Below are positions 7,538 through 21,688 of a stretch of DNA of 56,980 nt, piece after piece (positions within the stretch are counted from its first letter, which is position 1; every line of letters begins with the position of its first letter). The translations under genes and the position numbers were made by a program. The notes under the pieces are model-generated. The model had not been told where the DNA came from and ran no database searches. It worked only from the letters and a program-made list of their open reading frames with translations. This DNA is from Reyranella sp. (GTDB lineage: Bacteria; Pseudomonadota; Alphaproteobacteria; Reyranellales; Reyranellaceae): positions 1-56,980 of the forward strand of contig JAIEOV010000134.1 in the NCBI GenBank assembly GCA_019750135.1, in the 5' to 3' direction.

Positions 7538-8650
7538 CTACTTCTTGATCGGCGACGACTTGCCGTCCTTCCAGACGTAGATGTCGTAGACCGGGTTCTT
7601 GATGTCGCCCTTCTGGTCGAACTCGAGCACGCCGACGGCGCTGTCGAACTTGCCGCCGCGCAGGGCGGCCGCGACCTTGGCGGCGTCGGTCGACTTCGCC
7701 TTGTTGGCGGCGTCGGCCCACGCCTTGACCGCGGCGTAGCTGAACAGCGTGTAGCCTTCCGGGTTGTACTTGGCGTCGCGGAACTTCTTCACCAGGGCGG
7801 CATTCTTCGGGTCGTCCTCGACCTTGGGCGGGAACGACATCAGCACGCCGTCGGTGGCGGCGCCGCCGAGCTGGGCGAACTCCGCCGTCTCGAGCGAATC
7901 GAAGCCCACCATCTTGGCGGCGAGCCCCTGCTCCTTCGACTGCTTGATGATCAGCGCGCCCGCGGTGTGGTAGCCGCCGAGCACGATGATGTCGATCTTC
8001 GCCTGCTTCATCTTGTTGATCAGCGCGGTGAAGTCCTTGTCGGTGTCGTTGTAGGCCTCGTACATGGCCTCCTTCAGGCCGCCCTTGTTCAGCGCCTTCT
8101 TGGTCTCGTCGGCGACGCCCTTGCCGTAGGGCGACTTGTCGTGCAGCACCGCGACCTTGGCGTCCTTCATGTTCTTCAGGATGTAGGCGCCGACCGTGGC
8201 GCCCTGCACGTCGTCGCGGCCACAGGTGCGGAACACCGTGGTGTTGCCCTTGGTGAAGGCGTCGTCGGTCAGCTTGATGTTGGTCGAGGCCGGCGTGATC
8301 TGCAGGATCTTGCCTTCCTTGTAGATGTCCGAGGCCGGGATCGACGAGCCCGAGCAGAAGTGCCCGGCCACGAAGACCACCTTGTCCGACACCATCTTGT
8401 TGGCGACGGCCGTCGCCTGCTTGGGATCGCAGGCATCGTCGCCGATCACCAGCTCGAGCTTCTGGCCGTTCACGCCGCCGGCGGCGTTGACGTCCTCGAC
8501 CGCCATCATGGCGCCGCGACGCAGCTGCTCGCCGAACGCGGCGTTGGCGCCGGTCATCGGCCCGGCCGAGCCGATCTTGATCTGCGCGAATGCCGGCGTC
8601 GCCATCATGGCAATCGCTGCGACAGCAAGTGCGCCGTAGATTTTCTTCAT
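7538..8650 (-). CDS. Branched-chain amino-acid ABC transporter, periplasmic binding protein (LivJ/LivK type)
   Basis: The product is the substrate receptor of a LivFGHM-type transporter. The 370-residue protein begins with a signal peptide (MKKIYGALAVAAIAMMATPA, cleavage near AFA-Q). It continues with the type I periplasmic-binding fold segment IKIGSAGPMTGANAAFGEQ. Start at the ATG at 8650 is supported by GAGGAGG five bases upstream. The frame stays open upstream but only shadows other genes. It is the last gene of the operon and is followed by a strong terminator. True substrate specificity cannot be read from sequence; these receptors also bind amides and aromatic compounds. Confidence 0.93.
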   Translation of the reverse strand: MKKIYGALAVAAIAMMATPAFAQIKIGSAGPMTGANAAFGEQLRRGAMMAVEDVNAAGGVNGQKLELVIGDDACDPKQATAVANKMVSDKVVFVAGHFCSGSSIPASDIYKEGKILQITPASTNIKLTDDAFTKGNTTVFRTCGRDDVQGATVGAYILKNMKDAKVAVLHDKSPYGKGVADETKKALNKGGLKEAMYEAYNDTDKDFTALINKMKQAKIDIIVLGGYHTAGALIIKQSKEQGLAAKMVGFDSLETAEFAQLGGAATDGVLMSFPPKVEDDPKNAALVKKFRDAKYNPEGYTLFSYAAVKAWADAANKAKSTDAAKVAAALRGGKFDSAVGVLEFDQKGDIKNPVYDIYVWKDGKSSPIKK

Positions 8651-8718
8651 GCAAGCCTCCTCGTTCACCCCGAAAGGTTCACCCCTGATCTCCACGGGTG
8701 TGGAGCATGGGCAACAGA

Positions 8719-9074
8719 TTAGTGCCGCTCCTCCCAGCCCAGCAAGCCTTTGCGCCTGTAAAGCCAGGGATACTGGCGCACCATCTGGCGCACGTGAGTC
8801 AGCCGGTAGGCAAAGGCGGCGACCGCGAGTTGCACGGCCCAGCCGAGCAGGAAGCCGCCGATCGACCACAGCTCGCCGTTGTCCAGCGCATAGTCGAGAA
8901 AGCGCAGCAAGCCCGAAAGCAGCGCCGTGTAGAAGACGATCTGCCCCCATGGACGCCAGGTGATGGCGACGGCGTGGCCGGCGGCGAAGGCGCCGGGCGC
9001 GATCAGGCAGTTGAACAGCAGGAAGGCCGCCGGGCTGTCGCCGAACCACTCGGAGATGAAGGTGTCGAACGGGC

Positions 9075-9078
<4 letters not shown>
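8719..9078 (-). CDS. Small membrane protein linked to liv transporter genes (DUF6867-like)
   Basis: The 119-residue product has about three hydrophobic segments (roughly residues 15-45, 48-62 and 70-92) and a basic C-terminal tail (RQYPWLYRRKGLLGWEERH). Its ATG overlaps the livF stop (ATGA), so it is translated with the transporter. Small proteins of this kind sit between livF and the binding-protein gene in several alphaproteobacteria; I recall the name DUF6867 for them. Function is unknown. An accessory role in the permease is plausible but is inference. Confidence 0.75.
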
Positions 9079-9788
<710 letters not shown>

Positions 9789-9799
9789 CACATCCCCTC

Positions 9800-9934
9800 C
9801 GTCATCCCGACCGTAGCCGAGCGCAGCGAGGCGGAGCGGAGGGACCTGTTTTGCCGATGCATCGACAAAAGAGGTCCCTCGACTGCGCCGCCCCCAAAAT
9901 TCCAGATGAGGGGGCGGCTTCGCTCGGGATGACG
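9800..9934. repeat. Intergenic palindromic repeat (GTCATCCCGA type), copy A
   Basis: The element begins CGTCATCCCGA and ends with the reverse complement TCGGGATGACG. Inside it, a second inverted repeat pairs AGGGACCT with AGGTCCCT around a GATGCATC core. It lies between livG and livF. A close copy is at 10759-10879, between livM and livG, and shorter relatives are at 52351 and 55253. It looks like a REP/BIME-like dispersed repeat that could act on mRNA stability within the operon. Confidence 0.8.
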
Positions 9935-9938
9935 GCAA

Positions 9939-10751
9939 TTAGCCACCGATCGCCTCCTCATCGGTGCCGAGATAGGCGCGGATGACGGCCGGGTCGCGCT
10001 GGACCTCGGCCGGCGGGCCCTCGGCGATCTTGCGGCCGTAGTCGAGCACGACGACGTGGTTGGAGATGCTCATGACCACGCTCATGTCGTGCTCGATCAG
10101 CAGCACGCCGATGCCGTCGCGGTCGCGGATCGACACCAGGAGCTGGTTGAGCTCGGCCGATTCTCGCGGGTTCAGGCCGGCCGCCGGCTCGTCGAGGCAG
10201 AGCAGCCTGGGCTCGGTGCACATGGCGCGCGCGATCTCGAGACGCCGCTGGGCGCCGTAGGGCAGCTCGCCCGCCGGGCGGTCGGCGTCGGCCAGAAGGC
10301 CGATGCGCTCGAGCCAGGCGCGCGCCAGGGCGATCGCGGCCTCCTCGGCGATGCGATAGCCCGGCAGGCCGAGCAGGCCGAACACGCTGTAGCCCGACGC
10401 CAGCATCAGCTTGTTGTGCTGCGCCACCAGCAGGTTCTCCAGGACCGTCATGGCCGGGAACAGGCGGATGTTCTGGAAGGTCCGGGCCACGCGCGCGCGC
10501 TGGCCGATCTCGTGGCCCAGCATGCGCTCCAGCAGGTAGTCGCGATCGCCGCGCAAGGTCAGGCGGCCCACCGTCGGCTTGTAGAAGCCGGTGATGCAGT
10601 TGAAGACGGTGGTCTTGCCCGCACCGTTGGGGCCGATGATGGCCGTGATCTCACGCGGTCGGCCGCTGAACGAGACGTCGTCGATGGCGACCAGGCCGCC
10701 GAAGCGCATGGTGAGATGCTCGACCTCGATCAGGGGGGCTGCGGCGTTCAT
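9939..10751 (-). CDS. livG: Branched-chain amino-acid ABC transporter ATPase LivG
   Basis: The 270-residue ATPase has Walker A IIGPNGAGKTTVFN near residue 40, the LivG-typical RVARTFQNIRLF segment, a modified signature region LPYGAQRRLEIARA, Walker B LLCLDEPAAGLNP and VLLIEHDMSVVM. It works with LivF on the LivHM channel at the cytoplasmic face. It starts at the ATG at 10751, directly after repeat copy B, and its stop precedes repeat copy A. Confidence 0.95.
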   Translation of the reverse strand: MNAAAPLIEVEHLTMRFGGLVAIDDVSFSGRPREITAIIGPNGAGKTTVFNCITGFYKPTVGRLTLRGDRDYLLERMLGHEIGQRARVARTFQNIRLFPAMTVLENLLVAQHNKLMLASGYSVFGLLGLPGYRIAEEAAIALARAWLERIGLLADADRPAGELPYGAQRRLEIARAMCTEPRLLCLDEPAAGLNPRESAELNQLLVSIRDRDGIGVLLIEHDMSVVMSISNHVVVLDYGRKIAEGPPAEVQRDPAVIRAYLGTDEEAIGG

Positions 10752-10758
10752 TTTAATC

Positions 10759-10879
10759 CGTCATCCCGACCGGAGCCTCGCGAAGCGAGGCGTAGCGGAG
10801 GGACCTCTCTTGTCGATGCATCGTCAAAAGAGGTCCCTCGACTGCGCCGCCCTTCGGGCGGCTTCGCTCGGGATGACGG
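10759..10879. repeat. Intergenic palindromic repeat (GTCATCCCGA type), copy B
   Basis: This 121-base element starts CCGTCATCCCGA and ends TCGGGATGACGG. Its core again pairs GAGGGACCTCT with AGAGGTCCCTC around GATGCATC. It fills nearly the whole gap between livM and livG. The core is almost the same as in copy A, whereas the left flank differs. Confidence 0.8.
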
Positions 10880-10890
10880 GGCGGCGTTGA

Positions 10891-12315
<1,425 letters not shown>

Positions 12316-12316
12316 G

Positions 12317-13231
<915 letters not shown>

Positions 13232-13724
13232 GTCTGTTGTTTTTCCCTGCTCCTTCGACCTACGACGCTTCCGTTGCCTCGCGCAAGCGAACTATCCACC
13301 GGCTTGGCCACCATGGAGACGTGAATTGACCGGTGGACGCCCGAGGACCGGCGTGCAAGTCGCGGACCATCTCCAGCGCGCCCGAGCCATCGCGGCGCTG
13401 TCGAGGGCCGCTTGCAACCTGCAATAGGCTTTTCCGCATTTCCCGCATTATGCGCAGCCCCCCTCGCCGCTCGACTTGTGCACCGTACCTCGTGACTGAG
13501 ACAACGACTTCGGACAGCCACGATGATCGAACAATCGACTCCAGGCAGGCAGAGGGACCTGCCTCAAGGATTGCCCGACCGATTCATAATAACCTAAGTA
13601 AATACACCTCTCAAGGACAATAACTAAGGTTCCGAAGGGGACCACAATTTCGTTTCTCCGAGTTTCTGCGTGCCATACGGGCGCAGAAAGTCGAATGTCA
13701 GCAGTGCCGGCACTCACCCGACGC

Positions 13725-13910
13725 CGACCGAAAACGTCAGAGGGAAAAACGTTAGGTGCCGGCCGGCCTGCCTATAAAGTTTTTCCCGACCGGACGGCCG
13801 GTACGCCCCGCCATTGCCCACCGGGAGGAGCACTTCCTGCAGGTCGCCGACCAAAGCAGGTGGTCAGAACATTGGACACCGTCGCGTCCAATGTTGTGTC
13901 AGCGTTTCGG
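13725..13910. repeat. Duplicated intergenic unit, copy 1
   Basis: The unit begins CGACCGAAAACGTCAG and contains GGGAAAAAC...GTTTTTCCC, a perfect inverted repeat around a GGTGCCGGCC core. It ends with a 13-8-13 palindrome (13865-13898) and the words GTGTCAGCGTTTCG. Copy 2 lies 288-291 bases downstream in the same orientation, with diverged sequence between the conserved blocks. Confidence 0.8.
13865..13898. repeat. 13-8-13 palindromic site 1
   Basis: Arms CAGAACATTGGAC and GTCCAATGTTGTG flank the 8-base spacer ACCGTCGC. The arms are inverted repeats matching at 12 of 13 positions. The geometry is that of tyrosine-recombinase core sites such as loxP or FRT, or of a site for a dimeric DNA-binding protein. 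No recombinase gene is seen in the window. Confidence 0.7.
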
Positions 13911-14015
13911 TGGCAAGACACCGGCCAACGCGGGCCAGCGCCGCGCCGCAGCAAGGCGGCGCGGCCTTCGGGACGCCGCAGCAGGCCCGGCAACTGCAGC
14001 AACCCCGAACAGGAC

Positions 14016-14198
14016 CGACCGAAAACGTTAGAGGGAGAAACGTTAGGTGCCGGCCGCCCTCCTACAAAGTTTTTCCGGCACCGCGGCCAGGAAGCGCTTC
14101 CGTTGCCTATAGAGAGCGGCATTCCTTGCGGATCGCCGAACGAAGTGGTGGTCATAACATTAGACACCGGGGCGTCTAATGTTATGTCAGTGTTTCGC
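14016..14198. repeat. Duplicated intergenic unit, copy 2
   Basis: This unit repeats the blocks of copy 1 in the same order: CGACCGAAAACGTTAG, AACGTTAGGTGCCGGCC, CAAAGTTTTTCC, GATCGCCGAACGAAG and a 13-8-13 palindrome followed by GTCAGTGTTTCG. The stretches between blocks have diverged, so the duplication is old or only the blocks are under selection. Confidence 0.8.
14153..14186. repeat. 13-8-13 palindromic site 2
   Basis: Arms CATAACATTAGAC and GTCTAATGTTATG are perfect inverted repeats of 13 bases around the spacer ACCGGGGC. Compared with site 1, a G:C pair in the arms has become A:T on both sides, keeping the symmetry. This covariation argues that the symmetry itself is selected. Confidence 0.75.
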
Positions 14199-14826
14199 CC
14201 TCCTTCGCTGAAGCTTTGGAGGGCACGCGGCCGCCAGGCGCCGTTCGCCGGCGAAGGCCGACCGGGTACGTTCGCAGCGCTCACAACGGCGCACGTGATC
14301 ATGTGATCCTCCGATGTTTGTCGACAGTCTTCGTGGCGCTTCAGTCGATGGGACTGGCGCGAGCGGTCATGGGTTCTCTCCGGGAAAGGCGGCGGTCGAA
14401 CAGCACACGACGATCCGTCGGTTCAGCGATCGGACGGCTTGTCGATCCCCCTCCGTTTCCAGTTGTCGAACCTGCGCACTCGTGACGGTGCTCGGGCAGG
14501 TCCGGACGCAAGGGAGATCGGTGTCGTCCTCGCAGGCGGTCCTCGCTGGATCCGCCGGTTCGCAGCCTGTGCCGGTTCCGCAATGGCCTGTGAACCCCCT
14601 TGGCTCTCCATCCGTATCCCGGCTGCCGAGCCGTTGGCCGGTCCGGGACGCGATGGAGTTCGCTGTTGTCTTCACAGGCGCTCCTGCCGGCACCTCCGGT
14701 CCCGCTTTGCGGGTTGCCGGTGTGTCGGTCAAGCTCGGGTCGCCGCAAGAGCCGTAACCGCGCGGCGTGAAATCTCGTGGGCGGTGTTGGCCGTGAGCGG
14801 CCATGCTGCCGGTCCTCTCGAAGAGC

Positions 14827-14945
14827 GTCGGCAGGGATAAGCCACAATTTCCGGCGAGAGAGTCAAGCTGGTCGAGCATGAACCGATCCTTTTTCGAGTC
14901 AGGGTCGGCAGGGATAGGCCACAACGTTGCGCTAGCGAGTCAAGC
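14827..14945. repeat. Direct repeat of a 42-nt block, 77 nt apart
   Basis: The block GTCGGCAGGGATAAGCCACA...GAGAGTCAAGC at 14827-14868 recurs at 14904-14945 as GTCGGCAGGGATAGGCCACA...GCGAGTCAAGC. Roughly four fifths of the positions agree. No coding frame explains it. Confidence 0.6.
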
Positions 14946-15014
14946 AAAAGCTACGGCAGTGGCGCCCTAAGCACCGGCAGCGCAATTGCCGCGAACCTTG
15001 TTAGCGGCAGTAGA

Positions 15015-15060
15015 GCCTGACATGATTCCATCCCGTTAAGCGGGTCATGAAATGTCAGGC
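15015..15060. promoter_or_regulatory. Perfect inverted repeat overlapping the start of the next gene
   Basis: GCCTGACAT (15015-15023) pairs with ATGTCAGGC (15052-15060), with an inner CCCG/CGGG hairpin at 15032-15044. The candidate start codon of the following gene (ATG at 15052) lies in the 3' arm, so an RNA hairpin here would hide it. It could be a translational switch, an operator or the end of a mobile element. Confidence 0.5.
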
Positions 15061-15855
15061 ACCAATACAAGACATCGAGAACCTCCGGAGCCACTGTGCT
15101 CGGCCAACCCGAAAATCAAAGGTCGGTCTATTGCTCTCGTGGCACGTGAGTACCGTCAACCAACTTGGCGGTCGGCGGGAAAGGCATCACCAAGTGGTTA
15201 CGGCTTCCGCAGTATGCTGCGCGAGATACTTGGGCAATTAAAAGGTTCCCGGCCGGAAATCGTTGTCTTTGCCCCGTTTAGTTTTCCTGCCGCAAACAAG
15301 CCATCACATTCTGAGCTTTTCCCACGCGGTAGCTCCCATAGAATTGTTGTGATTGAAACAAGGGGTACGGGAGGTCCGAGGACCGAGGTGTATTTTTCCC
15401 ACAAGCCACATCCAGTGACATTGATGCAATACTTCGCAACGTCGAAGCAGGTTGGCAGGCAACGAGATTTTCGCAGGAACGTCGATGGTCGCAGATTTGG
15501 CCGAACGCTGCTGATGTTATGTGGCGAGACAAACATCGTCGGGACCCGAGAGAAAATGTCAAAGATCGTTGACGAGCACAGATTTCGCTCTTGGCTAAAG
15601 GCGCTTGGCATCAAGCTGATACTCAATCCAGTTCATAGCTTTATGAAACGACCGGAGATGCGGATAAAGCGCGAAGCGCTCTCCAAGTCCGGCGCGCTTC
15701 TCGTCTCAGTGTGGAACAGAGGCTTGATGGGCGGAGGAGAAGCCGGAGTACCTTGGGCTGCATACTTGGACGGAGACGAAATTTCCGACCGCATAAAACG
15801 CATTGCGAGCCCGTCTCACGGCCGTAGCTACTGGATCGGGCTTGTTAAGGTCTGA
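15052..15855 (+). CDS. Protein of unknown function with a nitrilase-like C-terminal half
   Basis: The 267-residue product has no confident family. Residues about 150-225 show a pattern like the carbon-nitrogen hydrolase (nitrilase) fold: LMLCGETNIVG with a Cys in the position of the family nucleophile, then KLILNPVHSFM and, about 30 residues later, LLVSVWNRG. The segment EIVVFAPFSFP could match the family strand that normally ends in a catalytic Glu, but here reads APF, so activity is doubtful. Base composition is less GC-rich than neighbours, consistent with transfer. The start at 15052 lies in a hairpin arm; a later start is possible because the first 25 residues look unstructured. Confidence 0.6.
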   Translation: MSGTNTRHREPPEPLCSANPKIKGRSIALVAREYRQPTWRSAGKASPSGYGFRSMLREILGQLKGSRPEIVVFAPFSFPAANKPSHSELFPRGSSHRIVVIETRGTGGPRTEVYFSHKPHPVTLMQYFATSKQVGRQRDFRRNVDGRRFGRTLLMLCGETNIVGTREKMSKIVDEHRFRSWLKALGIKLILNPVHSFMKRPEMRIKREALSKSGALLVSVWNRGLMGGGEAGVPWAAYLDGDEISDRIKRIASPSHGRSYWIGLVKV

Positions 15856-15892
15856 CCGTGGTCGGACCTTCGCACGCCTGCTTTGCAGTATC

Positions 15893-16171
15893 TCAATTAC
15901 CGTAGAATACTTTCGTCCCGTCCGGCAGAACGCAGATCTTCGACTGAGGTCGCGTCTGATTCTTGGCCAACTGGTTCGCTTGCTTAGACCAGTCCGCTAC
16001 CCATGCCGACGCCGCGGCGCCAATCGAGACACCATTCCTTTGCGCAAGGGCTCGAACGATGTTCCTGAACCTTGCAAAAGGCACGTGCAGGCAAAGACGT
16101 TGGTCTTTTCTATAGGCGTTGCCTAGCGCTGCCTCCTCGCCTATCGCAGCCCGCCGCCGCTTTGTCGCCAT
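15893..16171 (-). CDS. Small hypothetical protein
   Basis: A short frame encodes 92 residues from an ATG at 16171 (MATKRRRAAIGEEAALG); the frame stays open to 16240. It has a basic N-terminus, a middle of predicted helix (FRNIVRALAQRNGVSIGAAA) and a C-terminal KICVLPDGTKVFYGN that looks like genuine protein. No family is recognised and no strong ribosome-binding site is seen. It lies just downstream of the DUF499 gene on the same strand and could be a cargo or accessory gene of the defence operon. Confidence 0.4.
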   Translation of the reverse strand: MATKRRRAAIGEEAALGNAYRKDQRLCLHVPFARFRNIVRALAQRNGVSIGAAASAWVADWSKQANQLAKNQTRPQSKICVLPDGTKVFYGN

Positions 16172-16275
16172 TTCAGCCGTATCATTGTCCGTATGGACGC
16201 CGCGCATCGAGCCGCCGCGCTTCATGCAAACTCTCCCCACAATGATGAATAGCGCCCGCTAAGCCATCGATTTTC

Positions 16276-19611
<3,336 letters not shown>

Positions 19612-19615
19612 CGCA

Positions 19616-20494
19616 TCATCCCTGCGTTGGTGTCATCGCAGACGGCCATAGCCGGAGGAAATCGATCTGCGCTTCGATCTTTCGCACGGTTTCACAGACC
19701 GCGGCAGCAGCCGTCCGGGAATAGGCATACTCATTCGCATGGGCAAGCCCGTCCCGAAGCGCCTGGATTTCTTTCATGGTGCGCTCGAAGGCGCCTTTGC
19801 TGCCGTTGAAAGAGCGGCTCTTTTTGATGATCTGGACCTTGTCGGCGAACTGGGTAAACAACAAATCCTCGATCCAAGTGTCCTTCTCCTTGGCTTTGCC
19901 GACCGCTTCTTCGAGGTCGGAGTGACGCGACTCCGAGAGATGTTTCTTCCAGTCCCCCGGCTCGGGAAATTCAACACGTATCGCCTGCGCCATCGCCATT
20001 TCGAGATACGCGATGAGGGCGAACAGCGCCGCACGCACCGGGAGCTTGTGCAGGTCCGAAAGGCTCACCAGGCCTTCGATCCGGGCGACCGAAATCACCA
20101 AGCGGCAGGGACGCCGATCGGCGGTCGTAATGAAGCTGAGAATACTCCCATCGGCCCCGATCAGATTATCCTCCGAAAGGTGCTGCATGCACTCCTCGAC
20201 GCGAACAGTCGGAACCGTCAATTCCGTGAAAAGAGCGAACTCCACAAGGCCAACGATGCGTTCTCCGTCGTCAGGAGGTACTTCTATGACCGGGAAGAAG
20301 TCAAAGCCTTCGCGATTGCGCTTCACCACGTCCGCCAAAAGCTCGGCAGCGTTGCATGTACGAAGGTCCTTCCGGGGGGTGGCGATCAATCGGACGGGCA
20401 GGTCATCCTGCAATGTCTGCATCAGCTCAGGCCCAGGGGCAAATGACGCTGCCCAGCGGCTCCCCCCTTCCGTCCCCCGAGTTTCCGTGGGCAT
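19616..20494 (-). CDS. CBS-domain protein with a HEPN-like C-terminus
   Basis: The 292-residue product appears to contain two CBS-type repeats (about residues 40-95, ending GERIVGLVEF, and 98-152, ending IEGLVSLSDLHKLPVR). The C-terminal helical domain has ALRDGLAHAN, in which R247 and H252 fit the Rx4-6H signature of HEPN ribonucleases. CBS pairs usually sense adenine nucleotides. A nucleotide-gated RNase is a reasonable hypothesis but is inference. Its ATG is 3 nt after the stop of the methyltransferase gene, and it is followed after 4 nt by the DUF499 gene, so the three belong to one transcript. Confidence 0.7.
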   Translation of the reverse strand: MPTETRGTEGGSRWAASFAPGPELMQTLQDDLPVRLIATPRKDLRTCNAAELLADVVKRNREGFDFFPVIEVPPDDGERIVGLVEFALFTELTVPTVRVEECMQHLSEDNLIGADGSILSFITTADRRPCRLVISVARIEGLVSLSDLHKLPVRAALFALIAYLEMAMAQAIRVEFPEPGDWKKHLSESRHSDLEEAVGKAKEKDTWIEDLLFTQFADKVQIIKKSRSFNGSKGAFERTMKEIQALRDGLAHANEYAYSRTAAAAVCETVRKIEAQIDFLRLWPSAMTPTQG

Positions 20495-20497
20495 CGA

Positions 20498-21076
20498 TCA
20501 AGTCTCTTGCTCTTCGAAGAGCCCGACCTGCGCCGATACTTGCTTTCCCATGTCCTGGGATAGCCGCACGATCTCGGGCCAACTCTGGACGAGTCCATTG
20601 TAGGCAAGCGCCTCCGAGGCTCGCTTCTTGCGTTCCGAAATGACGTAGAGGCGATAGGCAAGTTCGCGCGCTATTTCGGCCTTGCTTCCCAGCTTGGCCA
20701 CAAGTGCCGCAGCGGCGTCTTCGCCCGAACTGAGGGCGCGCACGAGCTGATGCACCGTTTCCCAGGCTGTAAGGCGGGGATCCGCTGCCGGGTCCCAGTC
20801 GTCCGGCAATTCCTCCGGCTTCAGCAAGCGGACCTTGCCACGGCCTGCCTTGACGATGCCGGCCTGCACCAACCCGTCGACTGCCGTCACCTTCGCTCTC
20901 GCAAGGACGTCCGCTACGCCGAACTCGCCCTCGGAGAAGCCGTGCTGCTCGAACCATGCCAGCGCCCAACGGCTGTCCGCGTCGAAATCACCTTCCTGCT
21001 CGGCCAGTGTCTCATCGAGTACCTGATTGATAAGCGCCAGCGCCTCCCGAACCGGCACCGGCTTGCCCTCCGCATC
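20498..21076 (-). pseudogene. C-terminal fragment of the DUF1156 methyltransferase, separated by IS630
   Basis: The 192 sense codons downstream of the insertion continue the DUF1156 protein. Joining GTC CTA (ending at 22142) to GAT GCG (starting at 21076) restores the frame as FAKVLDAEGKPVPVREALAL with only one TA kept. Family C-terminal landmarks are present: WFEQHGFSEGEFG, LLKPEELPDDWDP and AYRLYVISERKK. An internal GTG at 21058 could start a free-standing 186-residue piece, but it is not an independent gene. The complete protein would have about 953 residues. Confidence 0.88.
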
Positions 21077-21091
21077 TAGAGCATCGAGCGC

Positions 21092-21688
21092 TTAATCGGG
21101 AGCATATCCAGCGTCTTTGAGATAGTTCCAACACTCCTGGTCGGAGTAGAGGGAGCAGATGTCGCCGATGGCTGTACAAAGCGCGTCGATTGTTCTGGCG
21201 CCGATGCGCCGGAGATGGGCCTTGAGCTTGGCGAAGGCCATTTCGATCGGATTGAGATCCGGACTGTAAGGCGGCAGGAAGAGGAACCAGGCACCGCGTT
21301 GCTTGAGGATAGCCTCGGCCTTTGCGCTCTTGTGGCTGGTGAGGTTGTCGAGGATCACCACGTCGCCGGGCTGCAGTGTCGGGGCGAGCTGGGTCTCGAC
21401 ATAGCTGTCGAAGATCTGGCGGTTCATGGGTTGGTCGACGAGCCACGGCGCGGTCAGACCATCGCAGCGTAGTCCGGCGATCAAGGTCTGCGTGGCCCAA
21501 TGTCCGAACGGCGCTGTGGCTTTCAACCGGGCGCCACGGCGAGCCCGGCCGCGCAGACGGGTCATCTTGGTCGTCGTGCCGGTCTCGTCGAGGAAGATCA
21601 GTCGGTGGACCGCCTGGCGCATGCGCGGCTGGCGCCGCGCCTTCCACTCGTCACGCGCCTGGCGCACGTCCTCGCGCCCGGCCTCCAA
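21092..21688 (-). CDS. IS630-type transposase, catalytic part (second frame)
   Basis: This frame carries the DDE/D-E catalytic core: LIFLDETGT, VVILDNLTSHKS and YSPDLNPIEMAFAKLK supply the two Asp and the Glu. It has no good start of its own; it continues from the first frame at an A8 tract on the minus strand (21700-21707). Dropping one A joins the two as LSFKKTLLALEAGRED, the normal family sequence, to give about 318 residues. Expression would need a +1 ribosomal shift or slippage of RNA polymerase on the A8 run; alternatively the extra A is a disabling mutation. Confidence 0.88.
   Translation of the reverse strand: MEAGREDVRQARDEWKARRQPRMRQAVHRLIFLDETGTTTKMTRLRGRARRGARLKATAPFGHWATQTLIAGLRCDGLTAPWLVDQPMNRQIFDSYVETQLAPTLQPGDVVILDNLTSHKSAKAEAILKQRGAWFLFLPPYSPDLNPIEMAFAKLKAHLRRIGARTIDALCTAIGDICSLYSDQECWNYLKDAGYAPD

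Larger units (their letters stand above)
13232..15051. other. Long stretch without a convincing gene, rich in repeats and palindromes
   Basis: About 1.8 kb separates livH from the next plausible gene. Open frames exist on both strands, but they overlap one another, are rich in Arg/Ser/Pro, show no family pattern and have no good start sites. The region holds a degenerate duplication of a ~290-nt unit (13725-13910 and 14016-14198), a 42-nt direct repeat (14827 and 14904) and a perfect inverted repeat at its right end (15015-15060). It may be a recombination-prone junction between core genome and accessory island, or a regulatory or noncoding-RNA region. Confidence 0.65.

Noticed and set aside
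14314..14924. Open frames of 130-185 codons on both strands in the gene-free stretch
   Set aside because: They overlap each other in several frames, are dominated by Arg, Ser and Pro, lack ribosome-binding sites and show no family pattern; high GC content produces such frames by chance.
13400..15100. CRISPR array
   Set aside because: Repeats here are few, unevenly spaced and too divergent, and no cas genes are present.
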